Assembly: GCA_032690845.1 (NCBI GenBank)
Contig: CM064421.1
Coordinates: forward strand, 42,336,963-42,400,962
DNA: 64,000 nucleotides
DNA from: Eleusine coracana subsp. coracana
Taxonomy: Eukaryota; Streptophyta; Magnoliopsida; Poales; Poaceae
Reading direction: 5' to 3'
Each line of letters begins with the position of its first letter. The first letter of the stretch is position 1. Shown piece after piece: positions 33,970 through 46,158 of the stretch. A program made the position numbers and the translations under genes. Below the pieces are notes generated by a model. It saw only the letters and a list, made by a program, of their open reading frames with translations, did not search any database and had not been told where the DNA came from.

Positions 33970-35886
33970 ATGGATGGGCACAGAGAGAGGTTCATGAGGT
34001 TGGTCCATTGCTTTCTCAAATGTTCAATGGTCTATGGACAATTCACATCTGGAACCAAATTTACAGTTAATCTTCCTATAGTTTCCTGTCTTTTGTGTAA
34101 GCATTTAAGTAAAAGCTGCAGGCAGGAACTTACTTATTCACTATCAGCAAACATCGACTTTTGCCCACTCCGTTAGTTTTGTGGTATATTAGAAAACTGG
34201 GATCTTGACATCTTTTGGTAGCAGTCTTTCTTAATTTGAACAGGTCATTGGCTCTTACCTGCTAATAAATTTGGTTTGACCTGTACTAGTTACTTTATGT
34301 TCTATACCTGTGTGTTCGTGAGTAGTAAGGCACTGGGAGAGTATTCTATACATATCTGAAACGTCTTTATGGGCATATTCTAGGTTCTTTTTGTTCAATT
34401 TTAGGAACACTTTGAATTAAACCTCAACACATTTTTGTAGGCTGGATGATTCATGCCCTAGGTCATCTGTACCTTCTGAAGTGGATGGCAGGAGCATCTT
34501 AAGATTCAGCATGCCCAGATTTGGCTATGGTTCATTTAGTGCTCTAAGATCTTTCTTGTCAGGAGTACGAAAGAATTCTGGAAGACTCAAATCATTAAGA
34601 CAACCTCCTACTTCTGATGCTCCTAAGACAGCTTTTGCTGAAGATCTGAAATCCTTGAAGAAGAATATCTTTTGTACCCAGGATAAACTACTTTTTCGAA
34701 TCAATAGGATTTTCTTTGTGTCCTGTATCTTTGCATTTGCAGTGGATCCACTGTTCTTCTTTCTACCAGTTATCAATGATTCAAACTGCATTGATATTGA
34801 TAGAACACTGGCAGCGCCAACAACAATAGAATGAATTGTTATTGATTTTAGCTACCTTATACGAGTGTTTCTTCAATTCCGCACTGCTTATGTTGCTCCA
34901 TCTTCGCGAGTGTTTGGGACTGGTGAGCTTGTGATTGATCCAATGCTGATTGCAACCCGGTATTTCAAGACTTACTTTATAATGGACTTCTTTGCGTTGC
35001 TACCACTTCCACAGGTATCCCTTCATTCTTTGTGTCAGGCAATGTGCTTTTCATTGTCCAACCAGCGCATTGACATGTATTAGTGTGTCTGCACTTGTAG
35101 GTTCCGGTTCATTTTATCAATGTAGAAATAAATATTCTATCCTAATCTTTGAAAGGGTTGGTTTTGTCTGTGGAAAAGAGGATGTGGATTATAAACCTTT
35201 TTCTTATTATGCACCTAAACATGTTCTGTTAGAAGACATTAAGTTGTGGTATCCTTTCTTGCATGTCTTAAACAATACAGACTTGCATTTCTGTGCAGTC
35301 TTGAACTAGACATGGTGTTCCAAAGGTGTTCATTACTTTACTACCTTACCACTGCACACATTATTGATTTATGAAGTGTTGGTTTTGTTACATGCATAAG
35401 GCTGCAGTGATAGTTGAACTTGAAATGTTTCTGTTCATATTGTGAAGTTCCCTCGGTTTTAAATATTTTCTGAGATTAATCTTATTGTTACTTACAGATT
35501 GTTGTTTGGAGATATCTCAACAATTCAAATGGGGCAGACGTATTGTCTACAATAAATGCATTGTTTTGGGTTGTCTTGGTTCAATATATTCCAAGGTTGT
35601 TACGGATAATTCCGGTGACCAGAGATTTGAAAAGGACAGCTGGTGTTTTTATTGAAACTGCTTGGTCTGGTGCTGCATACTATCTTCTATGGTTTATGTT
35701 GGCTGGCCATGTAAGTGCTTCCTTTACTATTCCTTATCATATCAGCGTTGTTGTTTCTATGTCTTTTGCTCAATGGGAACCGGAGCATAATCGAATTTAT
35801 TTTGAATTCTCTGTTATTTGTGAGATTTCACCTGAGATTCTTCCACTTTCTAGTCGACACTATTTAGACTTGGGCACAAGAATTAT

Positions 35887-35942
<56 letters not shown>

Positions 35943-38260
35943 TGGAATTGTTACATTTGGATTGAACTGTGTATAACAATTTTGAGATAAATGGAATCTG
36001 CCTCAAGAAAATGGTCTATTAAATGTTGCCGACACTTGACTCTTGTGCGTAATAACTTGCAGGCATGATCATTTTCTTCCTTTCACGGTATTATAGCAAA
36101 ATAATTTACTTTTATTACCTCTGCTATCCTTTTTACGTACCTTTTAAGCTTATTCCAACTGTCATTGGTAACACCATGTTGCAAATGAAGAGTTATTCCC
36201 AACATTGTTCACTGAGATTGTTTTGCATAATTTTTCATAGACAATCACGTTTCCCATGATTTGTGATGTTCATTACGTTTATGTCATGCACTGCAGAATG
36301 TTGGCACTTTGTGGTACTTTTTGACGATTGAACGTGAAGATGACTGCTGGTGTACGAACTGCTTGGATGGATGTGATAGAAGCTACTTATATTTTAATAT
36401 CACCGTAATGACAACTACAACAGTTGGTTTAAGACTAATGGTCCCCAATTATTCAACACATGCAATGGTACTGATGATTCTTTCAACTTTGGCATCTATC
36501 AGCAAGCACTAGTGTCCGGAATACTTGGTCCAGGACATTTTGTCTCTAAAGTCTGTTATTGTTTCTGGTGGGGATTACAAAATTTAAGGTAAAAAGGAAT
36601 TACTTTCACTGGTCACTATTTGCTGAATATCTTAAAAGATTCAGAATATAAACTGTGATGGGTTTTGGGTTGTCCTATCTTGAATGATAAGGTCAATAGA
36701 GTAAAATCCAGACTGACTGGTGGCATAGTGTCAATTAAGAATAGGTCTGTTAAAAAATATTGTACTGTTTGAATTGAATTTCCAAATGCCTATGTGGAAC
36801 ACATAAATGATTTTGTTGATAATTTTCATGCAATTTAAGCTGGCCTTTTTTCTTCCATCTCTAGTGGTAACTTTATCATTGTCAGGTTAACAGAACTAGA
36901 GGTACAAATCAGTTTCTATTTTTCCTAGCTATAGTGGGAGGTGTAGTAACAATTGGTTAAGTGGTGGTTCTGTTTGGTCTTTACAAATTTGTAGTGCTAA
37001 TGCAATTTTGATAAGATATACATCATAATTGTTGCTATGCAAGGAAATTGGAATGCATTGTGCCTGCTATGACTAATTCCTTTTCCATATAACAGTACCC
37101 TTGGTCAAGTGCTTCAAACAAGCACACACACTACCGAGGTGCTCTTCTCTATAGCAATATGTGTACTTGGACTAATTCTTTTCGCTCTCCTCACTGGTAA
37201 CATGCAGGTAAACTGATATTATATTCTTGTTTGGTCTTGTTTCTTTTTTCCCCAACCTTTGTTTGATTCTGTGAGTAAAATTTTACAGAGCTACCTGCAA
37301 TCAGTTGCAATACGCCTTGAAGAAACGTGATGCCGTCACCGTTCATTGCCACCGGAAATTAGACAACGAGTAAGGCGGTCTGAGCGATACAGGTGGCTCG
37401 AGACCAGAGGAGTAGATGAAGAAAGTCTGGTTCAAACCCTTCCAAAAGACCTTAGGAGGGATATAAAAAGGCATCTCTGTTTGGGTTTAGTGAAAAAGAT
37501 CGGTTGTGACTGGTCAATGTAATCTTTTATGCATTCATTATTGAGTTCCTCACATTAATGTTGTCATTTTTTTCTCTGTTGATAGGTACCCTTGTTTGAG
37601 AACATGGACGAGCGACTGCTGGAATCAATATGTGAATGGTTAAGACCTGCACTATACACGGAAAATGAATATATTTTGAGAGAAGGTGATCCAGTAGATG
37701 AGATGCATTTTACTCTCCATGGTTGTTTGGAGAGTGTAACTACTGATGGTGGGTGCAGCAGATTCTTTAACAGAATCCAACTGAAGGAAGGCTCTTTTTG
37801 TGGTGAAGAGTTGCTCACCTGGGCATTGGATCCTAAACCGGCAGCTAATTTCCCGGCTTCCACTAGGACTGTCAAGGCACTCACTGAGGTTGAGGCATTT
37901 GCCTTATGCGCAGAGGAGCTGGAATTTGTGGCCAGTCAGTTCAGGAGGCTGCATAGCAAGCAAGTTCAGCACACATTCCGATTTTACTCGCAACAATGGA
38001 GGACCTGGGCAGTCTGCTTCATACAAGTGGTATGGCGTCGCCATTGCAAGAGAAAGATAGCAGAGCAGCGTCGCAAGGAAGAAGAAACTGCAAACCGGCA
38101 AGTTAGCAGCCACACTAGCCTTGGAGCGACTATATACGCGTCTCGTTTCGCGGCTAATGCCATGCGAGGTGTTCACAGGCTAAGAAGCAAGGCCGTCCCC
38201 ACTATTGTGAGGCTGCCAAAGCCTCCAGAACCCGATTTTGGTGTCGATGATACTGACTGA
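33970..38260 (+). pseudogene. Broken cyclic nucleotide-gated ion channel (CNGC)
   Basis: Plant CNGCs are six-helix cation channels at the plasma or vacuolar membrane, gated by cNMP and calmodulin. Exons recognisable: 33970-33998 (MDGHRERFM), 34441-35014 (S1-S3, FRTAYVAPSSRVFGTGELVI), 35498-35710 (S4-S5, QYIPRLLRIIPVTRDLKR), 36297-36588 (pore, FWWGLQNLS), 37096-37207 (S6), 37289 to about 37500, and 37586-38260. The last holds the cyclic-nucleotide-binding domain (LREGDPVDEMHFTLHGCLES) and IQ-like FIQVVWRRHCKRK. Lesions: TGA at 34832-34834 before IVIDFSYLIRV; a frame slip between about 36388 and 36408 (the frame resumes as NSWFKTNGPQLFNTCNG); TGA at 37328-37330 with loss of part of the RRDAEQWM region; and no clear donor near 37500. 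The final exon is clean over 220 residues. A short C-terminal transcript could still exist, but a full channel cannot be made. Confidence 0.88.
35886..35942. repeat. (TG)n(AG)n microsatellite
   Basis: About 17 TG units followed by about ten GA units, in the CNGC intron between the S5 and pore exons. This is a compound dinucleotide repeat likely to be polymorphic. Confidence 0.95.
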
Positions 38261-38713
38261 CGAAGCAATCTAATTGAACTTACACGTACTTCTTTGTGTG
38301 TAGATTGTGTACAAAATTCAAGGACAGCAGCTAAAGATTTTGTTTGTAATCTGTAAAAGCTCTGTAACCACGCATAGATCAAAACAGAAGAAATGTCCAG
38401 CTAAATTACCTGTAGAAATGCAAATGTAAAATGTTTTGCAATATTAAAAGTTGAAGTGCCAGTAACTTTGTTTATTACTTTGATCTTTGTATTTCTTCTT
38501 ACCTGGAAACTCACAACCATGAAGAACAGTACTTTTATTTTTTCAATGAGGACTGGTGCGTGTGAAAACATCCCTTTTCCATGACGGGAAATGCACATTT
38601 TTACGCGATTTTCTACAGTAGTATCTATCATGTGCAAGTAGTTTGGGACGGGGCAAGTGCCACTGCCATCCTCTGGTCAAGGCACACACGGCTGCATCCA
38701 TCTCCGTTGTGAG

Positions 38714-40027
38714 ATGCTCTTCCTCCTCCGGCGCCGCCGCCACCTCGCCATCCCCTTTTCCACCCTTCACCCCACGCCGCCGTCCTCTATCGACGCCGCG
38801 GCGGTGCTCGAGACGCTGTCCCTCTACGCCAACGACTGGCACCGCGCGCTCGACTTCTTCCACTGGTCCGCCTCCCCCGCCGGCGCCAACCTGCCCCCGA
38901 CCCCCGCCACCCTCGCCCGCGCCGTCGACATCCTCGGCAAGCACTTCGAGTTCCCGCTCGCCACGTCCCTCCTCCTCTCCCACCACCACCCCGCGCGGGG
39001 GGACCCCGCCTTCCTCCGCCCCGCGCTTCGCTCCCTCCTTAACCGCCTCGCCGCCGCCAATCTCATCGACGACGCCGTCAGTGCGTTCGAATCCACCGCC
39101 GCCTCCATCGGCCTCCGCGACGAGGCATCCTTCCACCACCTCCTCGACGCGCTCTGCGACCACCGCCGCATCGACGAGGCCGATCAGCTATGCTTCGGCA
39201 AGGACCCGCCGCCGTTCCCGCTGCGCACGAAGACCCACAACCTCCTCCTTCGCGGCTGGGCCAAGACCCGCGCCTGGGCGCGCCTCCGCCAGCTCTGGTT
39301 CGACATGGACCGCCGCGGCGTTGCCAAGGACCTCCACTCCTACTCCATCTACATGGACGCCCTTGCCAAGTCCGGCAAGCCATGGAAGGCCGTCAAGATT
39401 TTCAGGGAGATGAAGCAGAAAGGCATTCCGGTCGATGTCGTCGCGTATAACACTGCGATCCATGCCGTTGGGCTCGCACAGGGTGTCGATTTTGCTGTTC
39501 GTCTGTACAGGAGGATGATTGATGATGGTGGCAAGCCGAATGCCGCCACTTTCAACACAGTTGTCAAGTTGTTCTGCAAGGAGGGGAGGTTCAAGGAAGG
39601 GTACGCGTTTGTTCAGCAGATGCACAAGGCCGGATGCAAGCCCGACGTGCTCACTTACCATTGCTTCTTCCAGTACTTGAGCCGTCCGCAAGAGGTCCTT
39701 GGACTGTTTGAGAAAATGCTTGAGAGGGGTTGCAAACCAAGGATGGATACATATGTCATGCTGATTAAGAGGTTTGGGCGGTGGGGATTTCTGCGGCCAG
39801 TGTTCACTGTATGGAAGACGATGGAAGAGCAGGGTCTCAGTCCGGATGCATTTGCATACAACGCGCTCATTGACGCATTGCTGCAAAAGGGAATGGTGGA
39901 TTTGGCGAGGAAGTACGATGAGGAAATGCTTGCGAAAGGTCTATCACCGAAACCAAGGAAAGAGCTGGGGACTAAGTTGCCGGGAACAGAGTCTGATAGT
40001 GATAATGTACTGAATGGTGTGCTCTGA
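38714..40027 (+). CDS. P-type pentatricopeptide repeat protein, probably mitochondrial
   Basis: PPR proteins bind organellar RNA through tandem 35-residue helical hairpins and help to stabilise, splice or translate it. The intronless frame is 437 residues from the chosen start. An in-frame ATG at 38657 would add 19 residues, but the Arg-rich MLFLLRRRRHLAIPFSTLHP at 38714 is the better organelle-targeting start. Repeats are clear from residue 190: KTHNLLLRGWAKT, HSYSIYMDALAKSGKPWKAV, VAYNTAIHAVGLAQGVDFAV, ATFNTVVKLFCKEGRFKEGY, LTYHCFFQYLSRPQEVLGLF, DTYVMLIKRFGRWGFLRPVF and FAYNALIDALLQKGMVDLAR. There is no E, DYW or SMR domain, so it is P-class. GC content is very high at the 5' half, as in many grass genes. 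It starts about 450 bp after the CNGC stop, on the same strand. Confidence 0.93.
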   Translation: MLFLLRRRRHLAIPFSTLHPTPPSSIDAAAVLETLSLYANDWHRALDFFHWSASPAGANLPPTPATLARAVDILGKHFEFPLATSLLLSHHHPARGDPAFLRPALRSLLNRLAAANLIDDAVSAFESTAASIGLRDEASFHHLLDALCDHRRIDEADQLCFGKDPPPFPLRTKTHNLLLRGWAKTRAWARLRQLWFDMDRRGVAKDLHSYSIYMDALAKSGKPWKAVKIFREMKQKGIPVDVVAYNTAIHAVGLAQGVDFAVRLYRRMIDDGGKPNAATFNTVVKLFCKEGRFKEGYAFVQQMHKAGCKPDVLTYHCFFQYLSRPQEVLGLFEKMLERGCKPRMDTYVMLIKRFGRWGFLRPVFTVWKTMEEQGLSPDAFAYNALIDALLQKGMVDLARKYDEEMLAKGLSPKPRKELGTKLPGTESDSDNVLNGVL

Positions 40028-40261
40028 GTTCTTAGATTGTTTTGTTGTATTGCCTGTTGGCTATATTTTTACCATAGAAGGCTGATTGAAACAATGATGT
40101 ATGATGCTCATGCTCGCAAATACAAGTTGTTTCATACAATTGTATTGATAGAAATATGATTTAATTCTGAAACTAACTGATCTTCATGTTTGAGAAGAAG
40201 AGTATGAACTTATGATATGCTCAAAGGGGCTGCCGCCCAATTTGACATGAGAACTGGAATG

Positions 40262-40313
40262 AGATTGAAGAATAGTTTCAAAAAAAAAAAAAAAAAAAAA
40301 AAGATTGAAGAAT
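40262..40313. repeat. Tiny poly(A) insertion between 12-bp direct repeats
   Basis: AGATTGAAGAAT occurs at 40262-40273 and 40302-40313. Between them lie AGTTTC and about 22 A. This is the footprint expected from a severely 5'-truncated poly(A) retroposition with target duplication, 0.2 kb downstream of the PPR gene. Confidence 0.7.
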
Positions 40314-43300
40314 CAGAAACTGACACAACTCAGGCTCATGGGGTTACCCCAAGTTCTCATGAGTTCTTGCTCCGTTAGATTTAGGAAAAATTAGCAACTG
40401 ACACACAATTCATGTTGTTTGTAAATTGTAACACATGAGTTAATTCTCAGCCCAAATTGACATGTGTTCTTGCTCAGCACGATTTAGATAAATTTGAAAC
40501 TAACTGACAGCTTACCCTGGAACAGGAATGCTGCAGGTATTTGTCCTGGCAAATTGGCTGAATTGTGATCGAAACTGGAAAGCAGGAAGTTCAGAAAACA
40601 TAAATTCTTCTCAGCAGATGAACTACCAGCAGGACATGGGATGTAAACTCAACTGTCAACTCTCTGGTAAGTGATCAGCAAGATGAAGCAACTGTAAATT
40701 TGATTCTAAAAACTGTTGTTATTAGAAACAGTTTTGACGAACGATCACTGTTAGACAGGGACACATTCTCTTATATAGTTTCGACAGGGAAACATTCTCT
40801 TGATCCCCTGAACTCCTCACAAAACTTCAGATACACACGCTTATATGTGTACAGTGTACATATATATGGAGCTATGCCCTGCTGTTGCACCCTCGGTGAG
40901 TAGCACAGCGTCCTGCGCCGATATGAACCCTGGCCCTGTGTCTCGCCTGCGTCTCGTGCATTCGATCTGCCATTGCTCAGTTCTTCGGCACTAGCTGGAG
41001 AGAAGGAATCACTGAAATCGTCGGTATCACCAAGAGGAACGAGACGAGGTGTCGAAAGCAGTAATGCATCCAAGGTCCAGAGCAGCGGCAGTGAAACGAC
41101 AGCAGCGAGCTAAGCTCGATTTCAACGCCGGGCGGTGCCAGCATCGGGGGCCTCCGCCCAGCGTGAGCCTGCCGACGGTGTTCGCGCTACTCATCTTCTG
41201 CGTGCTTAACACATGGAGGAGATTCAGAGTTTTTCATCTGGAAAAGAGAGAGGCGTAATCCCGGCGGGGTCGCCGCCTTCGTTCGACGAGGGGGGAAGCG
41301 GCGGAGCACGTCGAGGTCACGATTCATTGTTGGATCGCGATTAATAGTCGCGATCCTGCTATTTACAGAAACATCCCTATTTCGGGTCGCGATGAATAGT
41401 CACGATTCCAGTATTTATATAAAGACCCTTGTAATTTGCAATTTGGTTCCTGGTTTTGCTGACCTTCTCTGATGTCCGTCTTGCGTCCGCCGACGGCGAG
41501 GCCACCATCGCCGCCACGAGCAAAATGGGTGCCAGAGACCCACGGATGGTGAGGAGGAGAGGATTTACCGGCCGTACATTTCCCCTGCACCCGCTGCTCC
41601 CCAATGATCCACGGTCTGCTTCCCTTTTCCGTCGTTGTAAATCTAGCTTAATTCAGTGGCTGAGACCCGGCGGGCGAGCTCTTGGAATAACGCTGTCGCA
41701 CTGTTTTCTTCCTGATTCTGGGTCCGTCCAATTGTATAATTAAATCTTCATGTATTTATCCGGTGACAAACTGTGATCAAGCTAGGCGCAACCTGCAGTC
41801 ATATGCTACTAACAACTTTTGATATCCTCTGTATGCATGGAAGCATCATCACCTACTACCGTACCTATGATCATTTTGGAGTCGCGACACGTACGGGTAA
41901 CACTGTAACGAAGTCCAAGCATTTGTACGACAAGCGATGGACAGTGTGGTTACGGGCGTAGGTCCAAGCATTCGGCCACGTGCGCATCCACTAAACCCTC
42001 GACAGCCTCACCAGAACGGCAGAACGCGTACAAGAAGCTAGAAGAACACGGCGGTCATGGGCGTGTCTGCGGGCGCGTGGACGCGTCCATCCGCATTGTC
42101 TCCGACGATCCTTGGCGTTAACGAGCCATTGCCTTGAGACCAAGATGATGGTCATGGTGGCATGGTCCCTCCTGGACGAGGAGTCGGTCGTCGTTGCGTC
42201 CGGTGGGGAAAAGAAATCCGCACGTCGGGTTGTCGAGCCGGGCGTGCGCGATTCATGAACCGTGTTGATCGGGACCATACACACGGAGAGCCAAGCGAGA
42301 GCAGCAGCGCAGTAATGGCTTCGTGCCGACGGCCTGGAACATGCCTGCGACACACGAGGCCGGCAGGTCCCCTGCGGATCGCGACCACGGCCGTGCGGTA
42401 GCGACGCTGCTCCCGAGTCCCGGCCGGACAGGGCGGCGTGCGCCAGCTACCGGGCGAGCCCAGGTGACAACGCCACGCATGACCTTCGGTAGAGTCCGCG
42501 TCAAAATGTCAAATGCGCCGCACAGCACGGTTCGTCGGAAGCGAACCGGCGGCCGGAGGATCAACAATAATTTGCCTCATGGCATAAATCTTCTCTGCTT
42601 TCTATACAGCACAGATGGAGACTGATCGCGAGCGAGGACTTGGAGGGATTAGATCGAGAGTGCGCCTTTAAGTGCGTTCAAGGCATCGAAGCGACTACTA
42701 CAGATTCCATGGCGTCCGGCAGCGCCAGATTCAGCCCGGCAACGGCGTGGACCAGTGAACACATAGTACTACTCCGGACACGGGAACGCCTGTGCCGACA
42801 CGGAACGGCCACACGGTGTCCAGCAAGCACGGTGCACGGCCACGCTCGGGTCCGGCACGTTGTAACTGCAAGGCTAGCAGGCGTCGCCGGGACAAGCAAA
42901 CACTGTTGTGGCAACGGATGATGCCGGGAAGCCAGTTGAGGTTTTCGATCGAAAGGTCCATATCGTGAAGGCCGTACAGCCGGCTATATCCCCAACCAGT
43001 AGGGCCACTTGGCGCACCGTGAGTTTGTTGTAGCGTTCATCACGTCGGCTTCGTGAAAGCAGCGGCGCCTTGTGCCCTCTTTACACCTGCTTTTTTGAGT
43101 GCACCCTGCGCCGGCCGGCCGCGAAAGAACAGGCCGTCGGCTGATCCGATTCGGTCACGCGCGAGGCGCGACACAGGGATTGATGAGATGGCGACGTGTT
43201 ATACGTACGCGCCGCCCTGCGGGAAACAGCATCTGGGCTACTCGAATTGACCTGATAACAGCTTCACAACAAGATCGACGCCTCTAGCCCCTTCTGTAGC

Positions 43301-44247
43301 TAGTGTCCCGTTTTGCCAGGTCCAGAATAATTGGCGAATTCAAGGTTTCATTTGGCTGATCATCAAGGTTACACTAGATGAACTACTAACCTATAAGTAT
43401 GCTTCATGCCTCTATCCTTATCCAGATGTCTTGGCATCATGTGAGCGGTTAATTAGCTGAGGGAATTGCAGAAGCGCTGCTCCAGCATGTCCCATCCTCA
43501 CGAGCAGGCTCGTCCTAGCTGCGGCTGCTACCGACCACGTCCAATCCGGCGCACATAAAAAAGCGCGAGGACGACGAGCGGCGCGCCATACACGACTGGG
43601 TGTCTCGGCTCCTTGAGCCAAGTGGCACAGTGCAAAGAAGCCTCGCTCGCGCGGCGTCACGTCAATCGGGCGGAAAGGAGATGGCCTTTATTTTCCATGT
43701 GTGTGCACGATTAGTTGGTCTTGGTCCGCAGGCGGCATTGGGAGCTAACTAATGTCGGCCTCTTCCGGGTTAAAAGGTCATTGAAAGACGATGGCCCTTG
43801 TTCTCTCCCCCATGATCCATCCATGAACAAAGTAGTGCTAGCTACCAGGTCTCTGTGTCACGGTCTTCCCGGTCCTTCCATATCCTACTTTGTTGACTAC
43901 CTTATCGATCTCTGTAGGATGGATCGACGGAGTGAGTAGAAACAAAATTATCGATGTTGATGTGTACGTTTCCTTGTGGGTGGCGGTGGCCTACTAGCTA
44001 GTAGTGTGCACATTCAAATGGCAACGCCCTTCAATTCTCCGCATCTCGTACATACGGTTGCCGACAGAGATCAAATAAAAGCACATTCCTTGGTAGTTGG
44101 TCTACATGTGCAAGCCGGCCGTGCGTGGTTCAACACCCTTATGCTTGCATGGATGAATGGGCTCTCACTGTTAAGGATAATGAGATCAGTGTACAAGCAT
44201 TGTGCTTATGCAGTACTAGTAGAACGTGGTCATATGCATGCTTTGTA
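40314..44247. other. Gene-poor spacer with GC-rich stretches, no gene supported
   Basis: Open frames at 41456-41743, 42162-42625, 42640-42921 and 43418-43660 are open on both strands in GC-rich DNA and show no domain or splice pattern. Around 41318-41410, TCGCGATTAATAGTCGCGATC and TCGCGATGAATAGTCACGATT form imperfect palindromes of one another, possibly transposon ends. 40028-40261 is the PPR 3' flank. Confidence 0.45.
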
Positions 44248-44641
44248 TGTTAGAATTATGATATGTGGATAAAAAAATAAAAGAAAGTCAGAAATCAAAA
44301 GAAAAAGAAATCCACAGAGGATGTTTTTCAATCAAATTAAAACTATGGGTATGTTTTTCAGTGGTTTTGACTCAAATCAAAACCATTTGATTAAATTCAG
44401 TTGGCTGTCAATGATCAGTGGGCAACCAACCGACCTGCTACAGTGTTGGTTCCCCCTCTCTAAGTTAGGCTATAAAAAGAGAAGAAGAACAAGGTTCTTT
44501 AATTCTGATTAATTTTTGCCTATTCTAAAAGAAAGGGAAGAACCAGAACACACACATCAATCAGTTTGATGGATTTAAAACCTAATGATGAAGATGGTGT
44601 GACTCAAATTGAAGCTAGAAGATCCTGCAAGAAATCTAACA
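44248..44641 (+). repeat. 5' LTR
   Basis: 394 bp, TG...CA bounded. It matches the 3' LTR through CAAAACCATTTGATTAAATT, GGCAACCAACCGACCTGCTA and TAGGCTATAAAAAGAGAAG, the last being a TATA box. It lacks about a dozen bases present in the 3' copy near ATTCAAATGAAAACACCATG. Confidence 0.93.
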
Positions 44642-44642
44642 A

Positions 44643-44655
44643 TGGTATCAGAGCC
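44643..44655 (+). other. Primer-binding site (tRNA-iMet)
   Basis: TGGTATCAGAGCC starts two bases after the 5' LTR. It is the standard plant retrotransposon minus-strand primer site complementary to initiator tRNA-Met. Confidence 0.93.
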
Positions 44656-45109
44656 ATCTAGCACTTCATTTTGAATCCTTTTACATGCCCAACTATTTGT
44701 TTTATTGCCCAATTATGATTTTTATGTTTGCATATTTTAGTTTCACAGTAGAGCAGCTCAATTCATGAATTTAGCCATCGTCTTATGTTTTATTACCTAC
44801 TGTTGATCATGTTTGATGCTAGCATGTTATTTTTATGTAATTTGATGAACATATGCTAATATTTTTAGTGTAGAACAACACCAAATTTGGACCTTGTTTA
44901 TCAAATTTATGTTTCATGTTCTACTGTTAATGTGAAACTGATCATGCTTAAGAAGCCAGGCTTTCGGATTCATGTGTCAAAGCATAAAGAAGGAGGGGAT
45001 TAGTACCTGCTTGTTTCAAACCTTATGTTTTTTCCCATTCCAGAATCCTAACCCTAGCTACAGGCAAATCTCTAAATGTTTTCCCCATAAAGTTGAAAAC
45101 CAAGCCCTA

Positions 45110-45720
45110 AAGATGAAGACGGCAGGTCACCTTATGGAGTCGTCGGCCAGGCTCGCTGTTGTCGTGTTCGGCGGTGGCCCTGTGGCTGCTTCTCGCCGTC
45201 GCCTGCTGCGCCAGCTCCTCGACCTCCACCCGCGGATGCTCCGCCGTGAGCGCTCGCGGCCGCCGTCGCAGTAGTGCCTCCACGTGCGAAGTCGCCATCA
45301 TGGATCTCGCCGCCGATTGGACCTCCTCCAGCGGGCGTGCGGGCCAGGCGGGTTAAGGGCACCGGACGAGGGCCACTCGACGGAGCCGCGCGCTGGCTAG
45401 GCCGCACGTGTGCTCCGACGAAGGGCGCTCGCCGGCGTCGCCGTTGCTCTCACTCTCTCTTGGATGTCGCCGCCGCCGCTGCTGAGAGGAGAAGAGAGAG
45501 GGAAAGGGAGAGAAAATAATTTAGGGTTCACGGGCGCGGACACTGAGAATGGTTTTGTTCGAGCTAAAACGCGTCTCGGCCGTTGGATGATGATCAACGG
45601 CTGTGAGGAGGCGGCGGTGTTGTTGGGCCAGACGGACCGCGTAGGCGCGCGACTTTCCCGACCCAGGCCCAGGTAGCTGGGCTACTGGCTCAGGTGGGGA
45701 GCGCAGGGGAGTTAGGCGGG
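45110..45720. other. GC-rich island inside the LTR element
   Basis: The island contrasts sharply with the AT-rich rest of the interior. Frames are open on several strands (for example 45113-45274 and 45132-45407), and GCCGCCGCC-like runs end in GAGAGAGAGGGAAAGGGAGAG. Its composition resembles a grass 5' exon or UTR, so it may be transduced host sequence. The protein content is not recognisable. Confidence 0.45.
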
Positions 45721-46158
45721 CTGAAAAGATTAATGGGCCACAACATTAGTTGGCTGTGGCCCATGATAAACAGTTCTGTTTATCTTTTGCCCTGCAAATA
45801 AATGATGGACTGAATAATTTATGGGCCAAAAGGCTAATGGGCCATAATATTATGGGCCAACTTTTCTGATTTTTTCAGAATTGAATAGGCCAAATTACTA
45901 ATGGGTCAACTTTAGATATTTAACAACCCATATGGATAGTTAAGTTTATGATTTTAAAGGTTGAAAATTTCAGCATTTAAGTTTGATTTTGAATCAAAAT
46001 TTTTAATGTTTTAATGAATATTGGGCAAAATAGTTGGGCTAATTTATTAATTATTATTATTTGGTTCTTTCATTAATGTTTTACATTTCCGCTACAATAA
46101 ATATTATTGTTGAGGATATTTTTATGCCTCATTTTAAAGTGTAAAATTTATTCATTTT

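Noticed and set aside
38543..39886. Minus and alternate plus frames over the PPR gene
   Set aside because: Shadows of a GC-rich coding exon; only one frame shows PPR repeats.
42000..43660. Cluster of GC-rich open frames on both strands
   Set aside because: Open in many phases at once, no domains, no splice-consistent extension. Treated as spacer.
45113..45676. Possible host gene in the LTR element
   Set aside because: Not called as CDS because no protein family is recognisable. Kept only as a composition anomaly.
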